In this document: piece by piece, positions 1 to 9,406 of the stretch | How positions within the stretch are numbered: the stretch's first letter is position 1 | How the letters are laid out: each line of letters starts with the position of its first letter | Assembly (NCBI RefSeq): GCF_003545765.1 | Contig: NZ_QXIO01000004.1 | Span: 1 to 64,000 of the forward strand | Length of the DNA stretch: 64,000 nucleotides | Reading direction: 5' to 3' | Origin: Colwellia sp. RSH04 | Lineage (GTDB): Bacteria > Pseudomonadota > Gammaproteobacteria > Enterobacterales > Alteromonadaceae | The notes under the pieces: model-generated | The model's input: only the letters and a program-made list of their open reading frames with translations | What the model was told of the DNA's origin: nothing | Databases searched by the model: none | Made by a program: the position numbers and the translations under genes

Positions 1-188
1 ATTGTAATACCACGCTCACGCTCTTCTGGAGCATTATCGATTTGTGCGAAATCACGAACTTCACCACCGTGTACTTTCGTTAATACCGCAGAGATAGCAG
101 CTGTTAACGTAGTTTTACCGTGGTCAACGTGTCCGATAGTACCAACGTTTACATGCGGTTTCGAACGTTCAAATTTTTCTTTAGCCAT
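1..188 (-). CDS. tuf: Elongation factor Tu, N-terminal part (runs off the window)
   Basis: The first 62 codons are present. They translate to the EF-Tu amino terminus, with the GTP-binding P-loop GHVDHGKT near residue 19 and the switch I motif EERERGIT at the end. EF-Tu carries aminoacyl-tRNA to the ribosome at the cost of GTP. The ATG is preceded by an AGAGG ribosome site. The gene follows four tRNA genes on the same strand in the order Thr-Tyr-Gly-Thr, the arrangement known from thrU-tyrU-glyT-thrT-tufB of Escherichia coli, so co-transcription from the promoter at 743-771 is likely. The rest of the gene is outside the window. Confidence 0.97.
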   Translation of the reverse strand, partial: MAKEKFERSKPHVNVGTIGHVDHGKTTLTAAISAVLTKVHGGEVRDFAQIDNAPEERERGIT

Positions 189-274
189 TTTAAAATACCT
201 CTGGGTATAGTAATAATTTACTGTTTAAGTTTACATTTTTAATGTTGAGATAAAAGGATAGATAATCTTAAGAA

Positions 275-350
275 TGGTGCTGATAGGCAGATTCGAACTG
301 CCGACCTCACCCTTACCAAGGGTGCGCTCTACCAACTGAGCCATATCAGC
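275..350 (-). tRNA. tRNA-Thr (GGT anticodon)
   Basis: A 76-nt cloverleaf with encoded CCA. The acceptor stem begins GCTGATA and pairs with TATCAGC. The D-arm contains AGTTGGTAGA, the anticodon loop reads CTTGGTAA (anticodon GGT) and the T-arm contains GTTCGAATC. It is the last tRNA before tuf, the position of thrT in Escherichia coli. Confidence 0.97.
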
Positions 351-366
351 ATTCATTTACAAAGAT

Positions 367-441
<75 letters not shown>

Positions 442-509
442 TTCGTCTATCAGAGTATCTCTGTTTTTTAAGTTAAGCTTATTTTGGCATTAAAGCTTAA
501 CTTGAAATA

Positions 510-594
510 TGGTGGAGGGAGGTGGATTCGAACCACCGAAGGCGGAGCCGTCAGATTTACAGTCTGATCCCTTTGGCCACTCGGGAACCCCTCC
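510..594 (-). tRNA. tRNA-Tyr (GTA anticodon)
   Basis: An 85-nt class II tRNA with a long variable arm and encoded CCA. The 5' end is GGAGGGG, the anticodon loop reads CTGTAAA (anticodon GTA) and the T-arm contains GTTCGAATCC. It is second in the cluster, the position of tyrU in Escherichia coli. Confidence 0.97.
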
Positions 595-647
595 ATATTT
601 TCACTAACACTTATTGAGTGCAATACCAAAGCAAGCTTTAGTATTAA

Positions 648-723
<76 letters not shown>

Positions 724-742
724 ACTACATTAAGTGGTGCGA

Positions 743-771
743 ATTCTAGAGTAATGTTTTGCCCCTTGCAA
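743..771 (-). promoter_or_regulatory. Sigma-70 promoter of the tRNA-tuf operon
   Basis: On the minus strand, TTGCAA (766-771) and TAGAAT (743-748) are separated by exactly 17 bases. The -10 box is followed by a C-containing discriminator (TCGCACC), as in stable-RNA promoters under growth-rate control. The predicted transcript starts near 736, about 12 bases before the first tRNA. Confidence 0.8.
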
Positions 772-873
772 TAGCAAAATTAAAAAAATTCGATGTTTTT
801 TCTTGTTTGAACGGCGTTTGTCGTTTTTTTACTCAAGCTAACGCTGTTTTTACTCAGGAAATCGTTATTTTAT

Positions 874-1602
874 CTATTTTTCGTCGTATGCTTGCAAACC
901 TTGAAAGACCAAATCATCAATGACTATCGATTCTAAACGTAATAGCGATTGAAGTACTTTGGCATTGCCGCCCGTTAATAACACCTTTTCAATTTTAAAG
1001 TTTTCAAGCTCTGCTTGCATTAACGCATGATGAATTGCACCTACTGTAGCTGCCCAACACGCATTATTAACATTGTCACTGGTATTACGACCAAACGATA
1101 AACTCGCCTGCTTCGTGTTTGTTGCTAAAACCTTGGTTGTATTTGCTAAGACACTCTCAAATAAAGTCGCTACCCCCGCAAGTATCCAACCGCCTTGATG
1201 GCAACCTGAAGCAGATAGCACATCTATTGTCGTTGCAGTACCGGCATCAACAATCAAAACATTGGTGTTAGGGAATAAAACATGACTTGCAATCAATGTT
1301 AACCAGCGATCAACACCTAATTGCTCTGGTACATCATAAGCCGAATATACTACACCTTTTTGTTTTTCACTATAAACACGCTGGAAAGCTATAATATTAT
1401 CTACACACCAAGACTTTACCGTATCGGTTATTTCTTCTTTAGCTACACTTGCTAAAATTACTTTTTTGATGCCCGTAAAGTGCTCATCTAAGCTGTCTTT
1501 ATTAAATGATGTATTTTCTATCACCTTTATTGGTGAGCGAATACCTTTTTCAAGCACCACATACTTAGCACGGGTATTGCCAATATCAAGTAACAGAATC
1601 AA
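874..1602 (-). CDS. coaX: Type III pantothenate kinase
   Basis: A 242-residue protein of the acetate and sugar kinase fold that phosphorylates pantothenate in the first step of coenzyme A synthesis. The amino-terminal phosphate-binding loop LDIGNTRAK (5-13), the pantothenate-binding segment GVDRW near residue 96 and the second phosphate motif VDAGTATTID near 117 are all present at the usual family length. It overlaps the upstream birA by four bases (ATGA), so translation is probably coupled. It is the last gene of murB-birA-coaX, directly upstream of the tRNA-tuf operon. Confidence 0.95.
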   Translation of the reverse strand: MILLLDIGNTRAKYVVLEKGIRSPIKVIENTSFNKDSLDEHFTGIKKVILASVAKEEITDTVKSWCVDNIIAFQRVYSEKQKGVVYSAYDVPEQLGVDRWLTLIASHVLFPNTNVLIVDAGTATTIDVLSASGCHQGGWILAGVATLFESVLANTTKVLATNTKQASLSFGRNTSDNVNNACWAATVGAIHHALMQAELENFKIEKVLLTGGNAKVLQSLLRLESIVIDDLVFQGLQAYDEK

Positions 1603-2570
1603 GAAGCACCTCGCAAACTTACCTCACCACCATAAATAGGCTTTAGTTGCCCATTAACTTCTAACATTAACGCGCCTTGGTTATTAATACCTCGACAAAT
1701 TCCCGAAGTTACGCGTTCGCCCGTGAGTAGCCTTACTGCTTTGTTGAGAAAAACATCTTGCTGATGCCAATCATCAAGCATGGGTGTAAGCCCATGGTTT
1801 TGGTGTTCAACAAGTCGCGCTCTTAAGTGTTTAATGATACTGGCGCTTAACTCACTTCTATCTATATTTTTTGAGCAATGACTTTGTAAATCTGTCCATT
1901 GTTGATCAATTGCTTTCGCAGCTTGCTCTGGCATATTCAGGTTTATACCAATTCCAATCACACTATGGCTTGGCTCTAATGCCTGCCCTTCTAAATCGAT
2001 TAAAATACCAGCTAATTTTACACCATTAATATAAATATCATTCGGCCATTTTAATTGAACTTGTACATCACAGTACTCTTTAATAGCATCACTCACGGCT
2101 AACGCTGTTACTAAACTCAAGCCCATAGCAGCTGATAAACCTTGCTCTAAATACCAATACATTGATAAATATATTTGCGAACCAAAAGGAGAAACCCATT
2201 TTCTTCCTCTACGGCCCCTTCCTGCACTTTGACATTCAGCTAAACAAACTTGTCCTTGTGTTAACTGATTTGGTAATCGTCTCATTAGGTAATCATTAGT
2301 TGAATCTATTAAGTTATGAACCTCAACAACAATGCGGGTATCATTTAATAAACTATCAATTGTATTTTTATCTAATAAATTAATTGGTTGAGATAACCTA
2401 TAACCTTTGCCAGTAACACTATATATATCTAGCCCTAATTCGGTTAATGCTTTAATGTGTTTAGCAATAGCTGTTCTACTCACATTCAGTTCGTCGCCTA
2501 ATTGCTGGCCTGAGATAAATTGACCTTGCGCTAACGATCTAATTAAATGCTGCTTTATCACTTTAGTCAT
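1599..2570 (-). CDS. birA: Biotin-[acetyl-CoA-carboxylase] ligase and biotin operon repressor
   Basis: A 323-residue two-function protein. An amino-terminal winged helix-turn-helix (about 1-65, [12 protein letters not shown]) is followed by the biotin protein ligase domain, with the biotinyl-AMP loop GRGRRGRKW near 118 and the catalytic KWPND near 175, then a small C-terminal SH3-like domain. It activates biotin to biotinyl-AMP and attaches it to the biotin carboxyl carrier protein. The HTH means it can also repress bio genes. It overlaps murB by eight bases and coaX by four. Confidence 0.95.
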   Translation of the reverse strand: MTKVIKQHLIRSLAQGQFISGQQLGDELNVSRTAIAKHIKALTELGLDIYSVTGKGYRLSQPINLLDKNTIDSLLNDTRIVVEVHNLIDSTNDYLMRRLPNQLTQGQVCLAECQSAGRGRRGRKWVSPFGSQIYLSMYWYLEQGLSAAMGLSLVTALAVSDAIKEYCDVQVQLKWPNDIYINGVKLAGILIDLEGQALEPSHSVIGIGINLNMPEQAAKAIDQQWTDLQSHCSKNIDRSELSASIIKHLRARLVEHQNHGLTPMLDDWHQQDVFLNKAVRLLTGERVTSGICRGINNQGALMLEVNGQLKPIYGGEVSLRGAS

Positions 2571-3630
2571 AAGTTAACTCACTGATTGGGGTGAAGTGAG
2601 TAAACGAGGCAAAGGGTTGCTCACCTTGTGCTGAAATCATCCGAACTTCAGGGGTTATTTCAATGTTAAATACCGCTTTTATGTGTTGCTGTATATACTT
2701 AGCCAAACTCAATACATCTTTACCCGTGCCTTGACCATAATTAACTAACACTAATGCCTGTTTTTTATGAACACCGACCTCTTTATAGATAGCGCCTTTT
2801 AAGCCTGCTTGCTCTATCAACCAACCTGCAGCCAATTTTATCTCACCATTGGGTTGAGGATAACTTGGTATTGATGGATACTTACTTTGCAGTTGCTCAA
2901 ACATCTCTTTACTTACAACGGGATTCTTAAAGAAGCTCCCAGCATTGGGCAATTTTTTTGGCTCTGGTAGTTTGCTCTGACGTAAGGAAATCACTGCATT
3001 CATAATGGTTTTAGCGCTTGCCGTATCGGGCAGTGTATTTAAACCATGATAAGAAGTTTTTCCTTGCCAACCTTTAGGAAGATCCAGGGTTACTTGAGTA
3101 ATAATACCTTTATTATATAAGCGCCCTTTAAATATACTATCTCGATAAGCAAACTGACAATCATGGTTAGACAGCGTTATTAGCTTTTTACTGGCGAACT
3201 CGAAAAAATTTACCTCACGGCAAAAATTTGCAAACTCAACACCATAAGCGCCGATGTTTTGCACCGGAGCAGCTCCCACACTCCCTGGGATCAAAGCAAG
3301 GTTTTCTAAACCGTTTATGCCTTGCTCAATACATAAGCTAACTAAATCATGCCAATTTTCGCTTGCACCCACTTGAACACTATAGTGGTCGTTATGCTCG
3401 GTGATCTCTATACCTGAAAATTTAGGCTGTATGATTGTCGGCGCTTGTTCATCAACAAATAACGTATTGCTGCCATCACCTAGAATATAAAAGTGTTGCT
3501 CAATAACTTCTGTCATATCCGCTATTTCTTGTAATGCTTCAATACTATTTGGCTTTAGTATTTTTTCACTAAATGCTTTCACGTTGAAACTATTCTTAAT
3601 TTGCAGACATTGTTGAAGACTACTATTCAT
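2563..3630 (-). CDS. murB: UDP-N-acetylenolpyruvoylglucosamine reductase
   Basis: A 355-residue FAD enzyme that reduces the enolpyruvyl ether of UDP-GlcNAc to UDP-N-acetylmuramate in peptidoglycan synthesis. The FAD-binding motif LGDGSNTLF (about 51-59), the [18 protein letters not shown] segment (about 116-133), the catalytic serine in GSFFKNP and the C-terminal glutamate in PEVRMI are all visible. The length and carboxy-terminal extension match the type I (Escherichia coli) form. It is the first gene of the overlapping murB-birA-coaX operon. Confidence 0.95.
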   Translation of the reverse strand: MNSSLQQCLQIKNSFNVKAFSEKILKPNSIEALQEIADMTEVIEQHFYILGDGSNTLFVDEQAPTIIQPKFSGIEITEHNDHYSVQVGASENWHDLVSLCIEQGINGLENLALIPGSVGAAPVQNIGAYGVEFANFCREVNFFEFASKKLITLSNHDCQFAYRDSIFKGRLYNKGIITQVTLDLPKGWQGKTSYHGLNTLPDTASAKTIMNAVISLRQSKLPEPKKLPNAGSFFKNPVVSKEMFEQLQSKYPSIPSYPQPNGEIKLAAGWLIEQAGLKGAIYKEVGVHKKQALVLVNYGQGTGKDVLSLAKYIQQHIKAVFNIEITPEVRMISAQGEQPFASFTHFTPISELTYD

Positions 3631-3812
3631 AAAGCGTTAATAAGACATGTATTAAAAAGAAAGCATTGTACTGAAAAAAACACCATAACTCCATGAAGTC
3701 ACTTTCTTATGATGCGCTCCATCAACAGGAGACAGTGATTAACTTCTGGCACTTGACCATCATTCATCCGACCATTACTCTGAGTCAACCAACACTAATA
3801 ATAAAAATCATC

Positions 3813-5033
3813 ATGAAAAATAGTCGCTTGAATCTTGGCCCAGCAATACTAGTTACTGCAGCTTTTATTGGCCCTGGCACTGTCATAACAGCAACATTAG
3901 CTGGTGCTAACTATGGTTACAGCCTTTTATGGGCATTATTATTTTCAATTATTGCGACCATTATTTTACAAGAAATGTCTGCACGTTTAGGCATAGTGAC
4001 TCGTCAAGGACTTGGTGAAAACATTCGCACCAGCTGCAAAAACCCTATAGCGCGAGTAATAGCAGTTTCATTAGTGGTAAGTGCGATTGTCATTGGTAAT
4101 GCCGCGTACCAAGGCGGCAATATTTCAGGTGCGAGTCTTGGTTTAGAGAGTATCTTTGCAAAGCCAGCTGTATTCGGTGCATTCTCTTTTTGGCCATTAA
4201 TCATCGGATTATTCGCTTTCGTCATTTTAATTTCAGGCAATTATAAAATCATTGAACGAGCTCTCATTGCGTTAGTTGGCTTGATGAGTTTAGCTTTTTT
4301 AATTACCTTCATTATTACTAAACCAAACCTTATCCAGTTTTTTTCAGGCCTATTTATTCCGTCATTACCAGACGGCGCAGCGCTAACCGTTATAGCGTTA
4401 ATTGGTACAACGGTTGTGCCTTATAATTTATTTTTACACAGCGCCAGTGTCAGTGAAAAATGGCATAACGTTGAAGATATTGATAAGGCTAAGCAAGATT
4501 TATATTTATCGATCCCGCTAGGCGGTCTCATTTCTATTGCCATAGTCTCTACCGCAGCCAGTGCTTTTTTTGGACAGAACATCAATATAACCAGTGCAGC
4601 AGATATTGCTCCTGCTTTACAACCCTTATTTGGGGATTTAGCAGGCTTTTTTATTGCACTTGGACTTTTCTGTGCGGGTATTTCTTCTGCCGTAACAGCT
4701 CCTTTAGCCGCAGCTTACGCACTTAATGGCATTTTAAATTTGAAAAAACAACTCAACTCGAACGCCTTTAAAGCAATTTGGGGGTCGATATTATTATTGG
4801 GTATTATCATTTCGTCATCAGGTTATAAACCTATTAATGTCATTTGGTTTGCCCAAGTTGCTAACGGGGTTTTATTACCTGTTGTGGCAATATTTTTATT
4901 ATGGGTGATGAACACTGTGGCATTAAAAGAATACAGAAATACAAAACTACAAAACGTATTAGCGTCATTTGTCATTATTGTGACGCTAATGCTTAGTGCT
5001 CGTAGCTTAATGTCAGCGTTTGGTTTGCTATAA
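3813..5033 (+). CDS. NRAMP-fold transporter lacking canonical metal ligands
   Basis: A 406-residue integral membrane protein of the NRAMP/MntH (SLC11) fold with about eleven hydrophobic helices. I start it at the ATG at 3813, where NRAMP homology begins with NLGPAILVTAAF. An in-frame ATG at 3693 would add 40 residues with no family resemblance and no ribosome site. In MntH the first helix carries DPGN and the sixth MPHN; here these read GPGT (20-23) and VPYN (202-205), so the aspartate, asparagine and methionine ligands are gone. A proton-coupled Mn or Fe transporter is therefore doubtful; the substrate is unknown. It is convergent with the next gene. Confidence 0.85.
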   Translation: MKNSRLNLGPAILVTAAFIGPGTVITATLAGANYGYSLLWALLFSIIATIILQEMSARLGIVTRQGLGENIRTSCKNPIARVIAVSLVVSAIVIGNAAYQGGNISGASLGLESIFAKPAVFGAFSFWPLIIGLFAFVILISGNYKIIERALIALVGLMSLAFLITFIITKPNLIQFFSGLFIPSLPDGAALTVIALIGTTVVPYNLFLHSASVSEKWHNVEDIDKAKQDLYLSIPLGGLISIAIVSTAASAFFGQNINITSAADIAPALQPLFGDLAGFFIALGLFCAGISSAVTAPLAAAYALNGILNLKKQLNSNAFKAIWGSILLLGIIISSSGYKPINVIWFAQVANGVLLPVVAIFLLWVMNTVALKEYRNTKLQNVLASFVIIVTLMLSARSLMSAFGLL

Positions 5034-5039
5034 ATAGCA

Positions 5040-6170
5040 CTATTCGTCAGAGAAAATAGCCACATAGGTTTCATCATCTGCCGTTTTACTCGCTCTATAC
5101 ATACCTTGAGTATTAAACGGCATAGCGATATTACCTTGTTGATCGATTATAATTACGCCACCCGTACCGCCCACGGGTTTTAAAACGCTATTAATCACTT
5201 CATCGCCAGCCTGATGAATCGACTTACCTTGGTATTTCACGCGCGCACATATATCTGCGGCTACATTGTAGCGAATAAAATACTCACCATGTCCTGTGGC
5301 TGATACAGCACAAGATTCATTTTCAGCAAAAGTTCCAGCACCTATTACCGGAGCATCACCTATACGACCAAAGCGCTTATTTGTCATACCCCCCGTTGAA
5401 GTGCCTGCGGCAATATTCCCGTATTGGTCTAACGCCACCGCACCCACAGTACCAACTTTGTATTCAGTTGAAAGGGTTTTATGTGCCGCCTGATAATCTT
5501 TCGTTGCTTGCTCTTCTTTCATTTTCTTTTTTGCGCGTAATAAAGATTGATACCTGCTATCAGTATCAAAATGTTTATTATCAATTAGCGGGACACCTTT
5601 ATTATGTGCAAATTGTTCAGCGCCCTCACCGCTCAACATGACATGAACAGACTCTTCCATCACTAACCGCGCTAAGTTAATTGGGTTTTCAATACGTTTA
5701 ACTCCTGCAACAGCGCCCGCTTGACGGGTTTTACCGTCCATAATAGAGGCATCTAGTTCATGGGTTTCATCATGGGTATACACCGAACCTTTACCTGCAT
5801 TAAAAAAAGGTGAATTTTCAAGTACGTTAATCGCAGCCGTAATCGCATCTAAACTTGTCCCACCACGATTTAATACCGCGTAACCTGTATTAATCGCTTC
5901 GGTCAGTTTTGCGCGATATGCTTTTTCTTTTTCAGGGGTAAAACGTGATTTTTTGATCACACCTGCCCCACCGTGAATGGCTATTGCAATGGGTGATTTA
6001 TCAGCAGCTTTTATCGATAGAGGCTCAGTTGTCGCTGCACTTAACTGACAAGTAATTAACACAGCTAAGGCTTTAATGCCGTTTATCAATGTTTTATTAA
6101 ACGTTCTTTTAAGTGCATTTTTAGGTAAAGAAAGAGAGATGTTTTTTGAGCTAACCGTTATGTTACGCAT
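5040..6170 (-). CDS. Exported isoaspartyl peptidase / L-asparaginase (Ntn hydrolase)
   Basis: A 376-residue plant-type asparaginase. The amino terminus has a basic stretch and a hydrophobic segment (about 30-46), suggesting export. The enzyme core starts with AIAIHGGAG (62-70). The precursor self-cleaves before Thr241 in VGTVGAVALD, which becomes the catalytic nucleophile; the downstream GTSTGGMTNK and GDAPVIGAGT substrate loops are intact. It hydrolyses isoaspartyl dipeptides and L-asparagine. The closest named relative is IaaA; Escherichia coli IaaA has no such leader, so periplasmic or envelope location is inferred. The NhaC-type antiporter lies upstream on the same strand. Confidence 0.92.
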   Translation of the reverse strand: MRNITVSSKNISLSLPKNALKRTFNKTLINGIKALAVLITCQLSAATTEPLSIKAADKSPIAIAIHGGAGVIKKSRFTPEKEKAYRAKLTEAINTGYAVLNRGGTSLDAITAAINVLENSPFFNAGKGSVYTHDETHELDASIMDGKTRQAGAVAGVKRIENPINLARLVMEESVHVMLSGEGAEQFAHNKGVPLIDNKHFDTDSRYQSLLRAKKKMKEEQATKDYQAAHKTLSTEYKVGTVGAVALDQYGNIAAGTSTGGMTNKRFGRIGDAPVIGAGTFAENESCAVSATGHGEYFIRYNVAADICARVKYQGKSIHQAGDEVINSVLKPVGGTGGVIIIDQQGNIAMPFNTQGMYRASKTADDETYVAIFSDE

Positions 6171-6263
6171 AATGTGTTTTCAGCAGAAAGAGGATTATCT
6201 CAATCTGCCGAAAAATAACCTTAAAGTAAAGCTCACCATGCTAATTATCGAAAATAACAACAA

Positions 6264-7667
6264 CTACAACATAACTACGCTAGCAACAAAGTAAGCGATT
6301 AACGTTAAGCCACCGCCAAATAACGCATACGGTAATTGCGTTTTTACGTGTTCAAGTAAATCGCATCCTGAAGCTATCGCAGAAACACAAGTGGTATCTG
6401 ATATAGGAGAGCAATGATCGCCAAACACACCACCACCAAGAATGGCTGCAATCACCAATGAGGGCGGTAACCCTAAAGTTTGAATAAGAGGTACACCAAT
6501 TGGAATTAATATCGCAAAAGTTCCCCAAGACGTTCCTGTGCTAAAAGACATAGCAGCACCTGCAAGAAACAACATAGGGACTATCATCACCACAGGTAAA
6601 TAATCACCAACTAAACCAGCAATAAAGATACCAGTACCTAGCTCTTTCAAACTAGCACCTAACGTTAAAGAGAATAATACAATGGTCACCAAAGGTAAGA
6701 GTTCACTTAACCCTTTAAAGCCAACATCAACTAATTCTTGATGAGTAAATCGTTTCGAGAAAAGCAGTAAAAAGTAAGCAACAGCTACTGCAAAGCAAGT
6801 TGCATATAAAACCGACTTGCCGCCACTGCCTTGTGTTATATCCCCATTGCCCGTCCAAAACATAAAAAAGAACATGGCGACAACCATGCTTAGTAAAGGT
6901 ACTACCATGAAACGGGCTTTTGTTGCAGGTACTAGCTGCTCTTTCACTAAGGCATGATTAATAGGTTGATCGGCTGATGACTCTTGTTGAAGCTTCATTT
7001 CACTTTCTTTCATCGGGCCATGAACTTTATCAGTGATGATGGTGTAAGCCACTAATAGCAGTGCAATAATGGCGTAAAAATTTAGTGGAATGGTGCCCCA
7101 TAATATAGAAACCGTAGATTGACCCAATTCATAATTATTAAGTAAACCAAGTACATATGCCCCCCAGCCATTGAGAAGAATAAGAATACAAATTGGCGCA
7201 CTGGTGGTATCAATCATAAAGGCTAAGCGCGCTCGACTCATTTTAAATTTATCAAATAAATCGCGAGATAAAATCCCTGCGGTTAAGACACTTAAGTTTG
7301 ATTCAATAAATATAACCACCCCAGTAAAGAAGGTAACTGAGCCGACTTGCCGTTTACTTTTAGCTATGCCTTTACTGACCAGTTTATTCACCATAGCAGT
7401 TACACCACCAGAGTTTCTAACATAGGCGAGTAAAGCACCGATGAGTAAACTAAAAACCAGCAATCGCGCATTACCGGGTGAGCTAATCACAGAAACCACT
7501 CGCTCTATCAAGCCCAAAAATGCTTGAAATAAACTAACCCCATCACCTTTGGTTGCTAATAATAACTCTGATGAAAAAACCGCAACCAATAATGCGGCTA
7601 TCACTTCTTTTTTCCATAAAACAATTATAATTGCGATCAACGGTGGGATTACTGAAAGCCATTCCAT
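6264..7667 (-). CDS. NhaC-family Na+/H+ antiporter
   Basis: A 467-residue polytopic inner-membrane protein with about eleven to twelve hydrophobic segments and the NhaC signatures: FIESNLSVLTAGILSRDL, MIDTTSAPICILI and, near the C-terminus, GTSWGTFAI and GDHCSPISDTT. Family members exchange Na+ (sometimes linked to organic substrates) for protons, which suits a marine organism. It lies 93 bases upstream of the isoaspartyl peptidase on the same strand. Substrate specificity beyond the family cannot be read from sequence. Confidence 0.9.
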   Translation of the reverse strand: MEWLSVIPPLIAIIIVLWKKEVIAALLVAVFSSELLLATKGDGVSLFQAFLGLIERVVSVISSPGNARLLVFSLLIGALLAYVRNSGGVTAMVNKLVSKGIAKSKRQVGSVTFFTGVVIFIESNLSVLTAGILSRDLFDKFKMSRARLAFMIDTTSAPICILILLNGWGAYVLGLLNNYELGQSTVSILWGTIPLNFYAIIALLLVAYTIITDKVHGPMKESEMKLQQESSADQPINHALVKEQLVPATKARFMVVPLLSMVVAMFFFMFWTGNGDITQGSGGKSVLYATCFAVAVAYFLLLFSKRFTHQELVDVGFKGLSELLPLVTIVLFSLTLGASLKELGTGIFIAGLVGDYLPVVMIVPMLFLAGAAMSFSTGTSWGTFAILIPIGVPLIQTLGLPPSLVIAAILGGGVFGDHCSPISDTTCVSAIASGCDLLEHVKTQLPYALFGGGLTLIAYFVASVVML

Positions 7668-7775
7668 AAAGAACCTTTAACTCTGAATTATTTAAAACCG
7701 TTGCAGTGTTACAAAAGCAACCTTGAATAACAAGTCATAGTTTTAGGTTATCTATACAACCTGAACGGGGTAAGT

Positions 7776-7809
7776 AAAAAGGCCCAAGAAGTAAAACTAC
7801 TTGGGCCTT
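7776..7809 (-). terminator. Rho-independent terminator of the 64-residue gene
   Basis: GGCCCAAG (7781-7788) pairs with CTTGGGCC (7800-7807) around an 11-base loop. On the minus strand the stem is followed by TTTTTAC, so it ends transcription coming from the small gene at 7850-8044 before the antiporter gene. Confidence 0.85.
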
Positions 7810-7849
7810 CGCTTCAACGTTATTACATCCATGTAATTTATATTAACGG

Positions 7850-8044
7850 TTAATAATAACTGTCCTCTTTATTATGAACCTGTGGGTCATCAATAATGTC
7901 ATTAATATTCACTTCAAAATTATTATTATTTTGTGCACTAGATAAATAAATCGTTCTGGTTGAACCGTCAATCCAAGTCACAGTACCGCTACCTTTTGTA
8001 CTACCGCACTTCATTCCAATATGGATATCGCTAAATTTCATCAT
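7850..8044 (-). CDS. Small hypothetical protein, 64 residues
   Basis: A short protein with no signal peptide or membrane segment. The sequence is rich in Ser, Thr and Asn and looks like a small beta domain (MKCGSTKGSGTVTWIDGS and later FEVNINDIIDD), ending in an acidic tail. I do not recognise a family. It looks real because an AGGGGGG ribosome site lies six bases before a double ATG and a dedicated terminator follows. It sits alone between anmK and the NhaC antiporter. The product could be a cytoplasmic binding protein, but this is a guess. Confidence 0.65.
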   Translation of the reverse strand: MMKFSDIHIGMKCGSTKGSGTVTWIDGSTRTIYLSSAQNNNNFEVNINDIIDDPQVHNKEDSYY

Positions 8045-8222
8045 TAGCCCCCCTTTTTAATTTAATAAAATTAATTTGATAAAATATAAACACTTAAACG
8101 AGTGTAGGTTACGTAAGACAAAATGCCACAACACAGCATTGTTTATTGTTAGATATCATCACACATAAATAGTTCACTATTCACTCAAGAATAAACTGCT
8201 ATATAAAAAGGGGGTCACATAA

Positions 8223-9383
8223 TTATGGAGAATAAGACAAACCCAGCACGCAATGATGACTTGCCCCTGTTACTGAAGGCATATTACTTTTTATCTCGTT
8301 AACATGAGCATAAGCAAGCCATGCAAAGGCCATTGCCTCAAGTGAGTCACCGTCTATACCGAGTTCAGATGCGGTAACTAAATCATAACGATTTTGACTC
8401 CCTTCTTCATGTAAACTATTAGCGAGTTGCTTCATTAACGAATCGTTATGAACACCGCCGCCGCAAGTAATGACTTTAGCCTTTTGAGATAACTTTTTTA
8501 TCTCATCAGTAATAGAGTTAGCCGTTAACGCGACTAAGGTTGCTTGAATGTCTTGTGCTGAAATTGATACGGCGCTTGACTCTGTAAATCGAGATAATTG
8601 TTGTTCAAGCCACGCAAAAGTAAAATACTCGCGGCCAGTGCTTTTAGGGGCTACTACACTAAAATAGGGATCAGACAGTAATTGAGCCAACAAAGGTTGA
8701 TTTACCGTACCTAAACTTCCCCACTGACCTGACTCATCATAACAATGCTTCGATTCAGGGTTACAGTGCACAAACCAATCATCTAACAAGGCATTTCCAG
8801 GTCCTGTATCAAAGCCTTGTACACTTTTTTCTTTTAGCTTTGGTAAATAACTGATATTGGCAATACCACCAATATTCACAAAAAAAACATCTATTTCCGC
8901 ATTGTTAAACAATTGTTGATGAAACGCAGGAACAAGCGGTGCTCCCTGCCCACCTAGGGCAATATCTTTTTGACGAAACTGACCAACCACGTTAATACCC
9001 GTTAAACAGGCTAACGTTTGACTACAACCAATCTGCAAGGTAAATGGAAATTCACCACTAGGTCGATGCCTTATAGTTTGGCCATGATTACCGATGGCAG
9101 TAATAGCATCTGCTGGTATGTTTTTCTGCTGAAGAAAGGTGATAATGGCTTTGCTAAATAGATGGGCAAGTTCAATATCTAAACTACCCGCTAAATCTAT
9201 TTCGTGATTACCCGAATCATAAAATGATTTAATACGTTGCGCTAACTCAGCTTGATAAGATTGAAAATAGCTCGCGACAAGCTCAATAGTTGCTTGGTCA
9301 TTGTGCTCATGTTTAGTAAAACGCACCAGAGCTAAATCAATGCCATCAGCACTAGTACCAGACATTAAACCGATAAAATACAT
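8223..9383 (-). CDS. anmK: Anhydro-N-acetylmuramic acid kinase
   Basis: A 386-residue sugar kinase of the peptidoglycan recycling pathway. It opens the 1,6-anhydro ring of anhMurNAc and phosphorylates it to MurNAc-6-phosphate. Motifs seen: GTSADGIDLALV at the amino terminus (phosphate loop), NIGGIANISYL mid-protein, FDTGPGNALLDDW, and TCGGGVHN near the C-terminus. Length matches the family. It follows the M23 endopeptidase gene by 23 bases on the same strand, so the two probably form a cell-wall turnover operon. Confidence 0.96.
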   Translation of the reverse strand: MYFIGLMSGTSADGIDLALVRFTKHEHNDQATIELVASYFQSYQAELAQRIKSFYDSGNHEIDLAGSLDIELAHLFSKAIITFLQQKNIPADAITAIGNHGQTIRHRPSGEFPFTLQIGCSQTLACLTGINVVGQFRQKDIALGGQGAPLVPAFHQQLFNNAEIDVFFVNIGGIANISYLPKLKEKSVQGFDTGPGNALLDDWFVHCNPESKHCYDESGQWGSLGTVNQPLLAQLLSDPYFSVVAPKSTGREYFTFAWLEQQLSRFTESSAVSISAQDIQATLVALTANSITDEIKKLSQKAKVITCGGGVHNDSLMKQLANSLHEEGSQNRYDLVTASELGIDGDSLEAMAFAWLAYAHVNEIKSNMPSVTGASHHCVLGLSYSP

Positions 9384-9406
9384 GTCTGACTCCTTAGCTT
9401 TATTGT

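Noticed and set aside
3693..3812. Longer amino terminus of the NRAMP protein
   Set aside because: No ribosome site and no family similarity; NRAMP homology begins at 3813.
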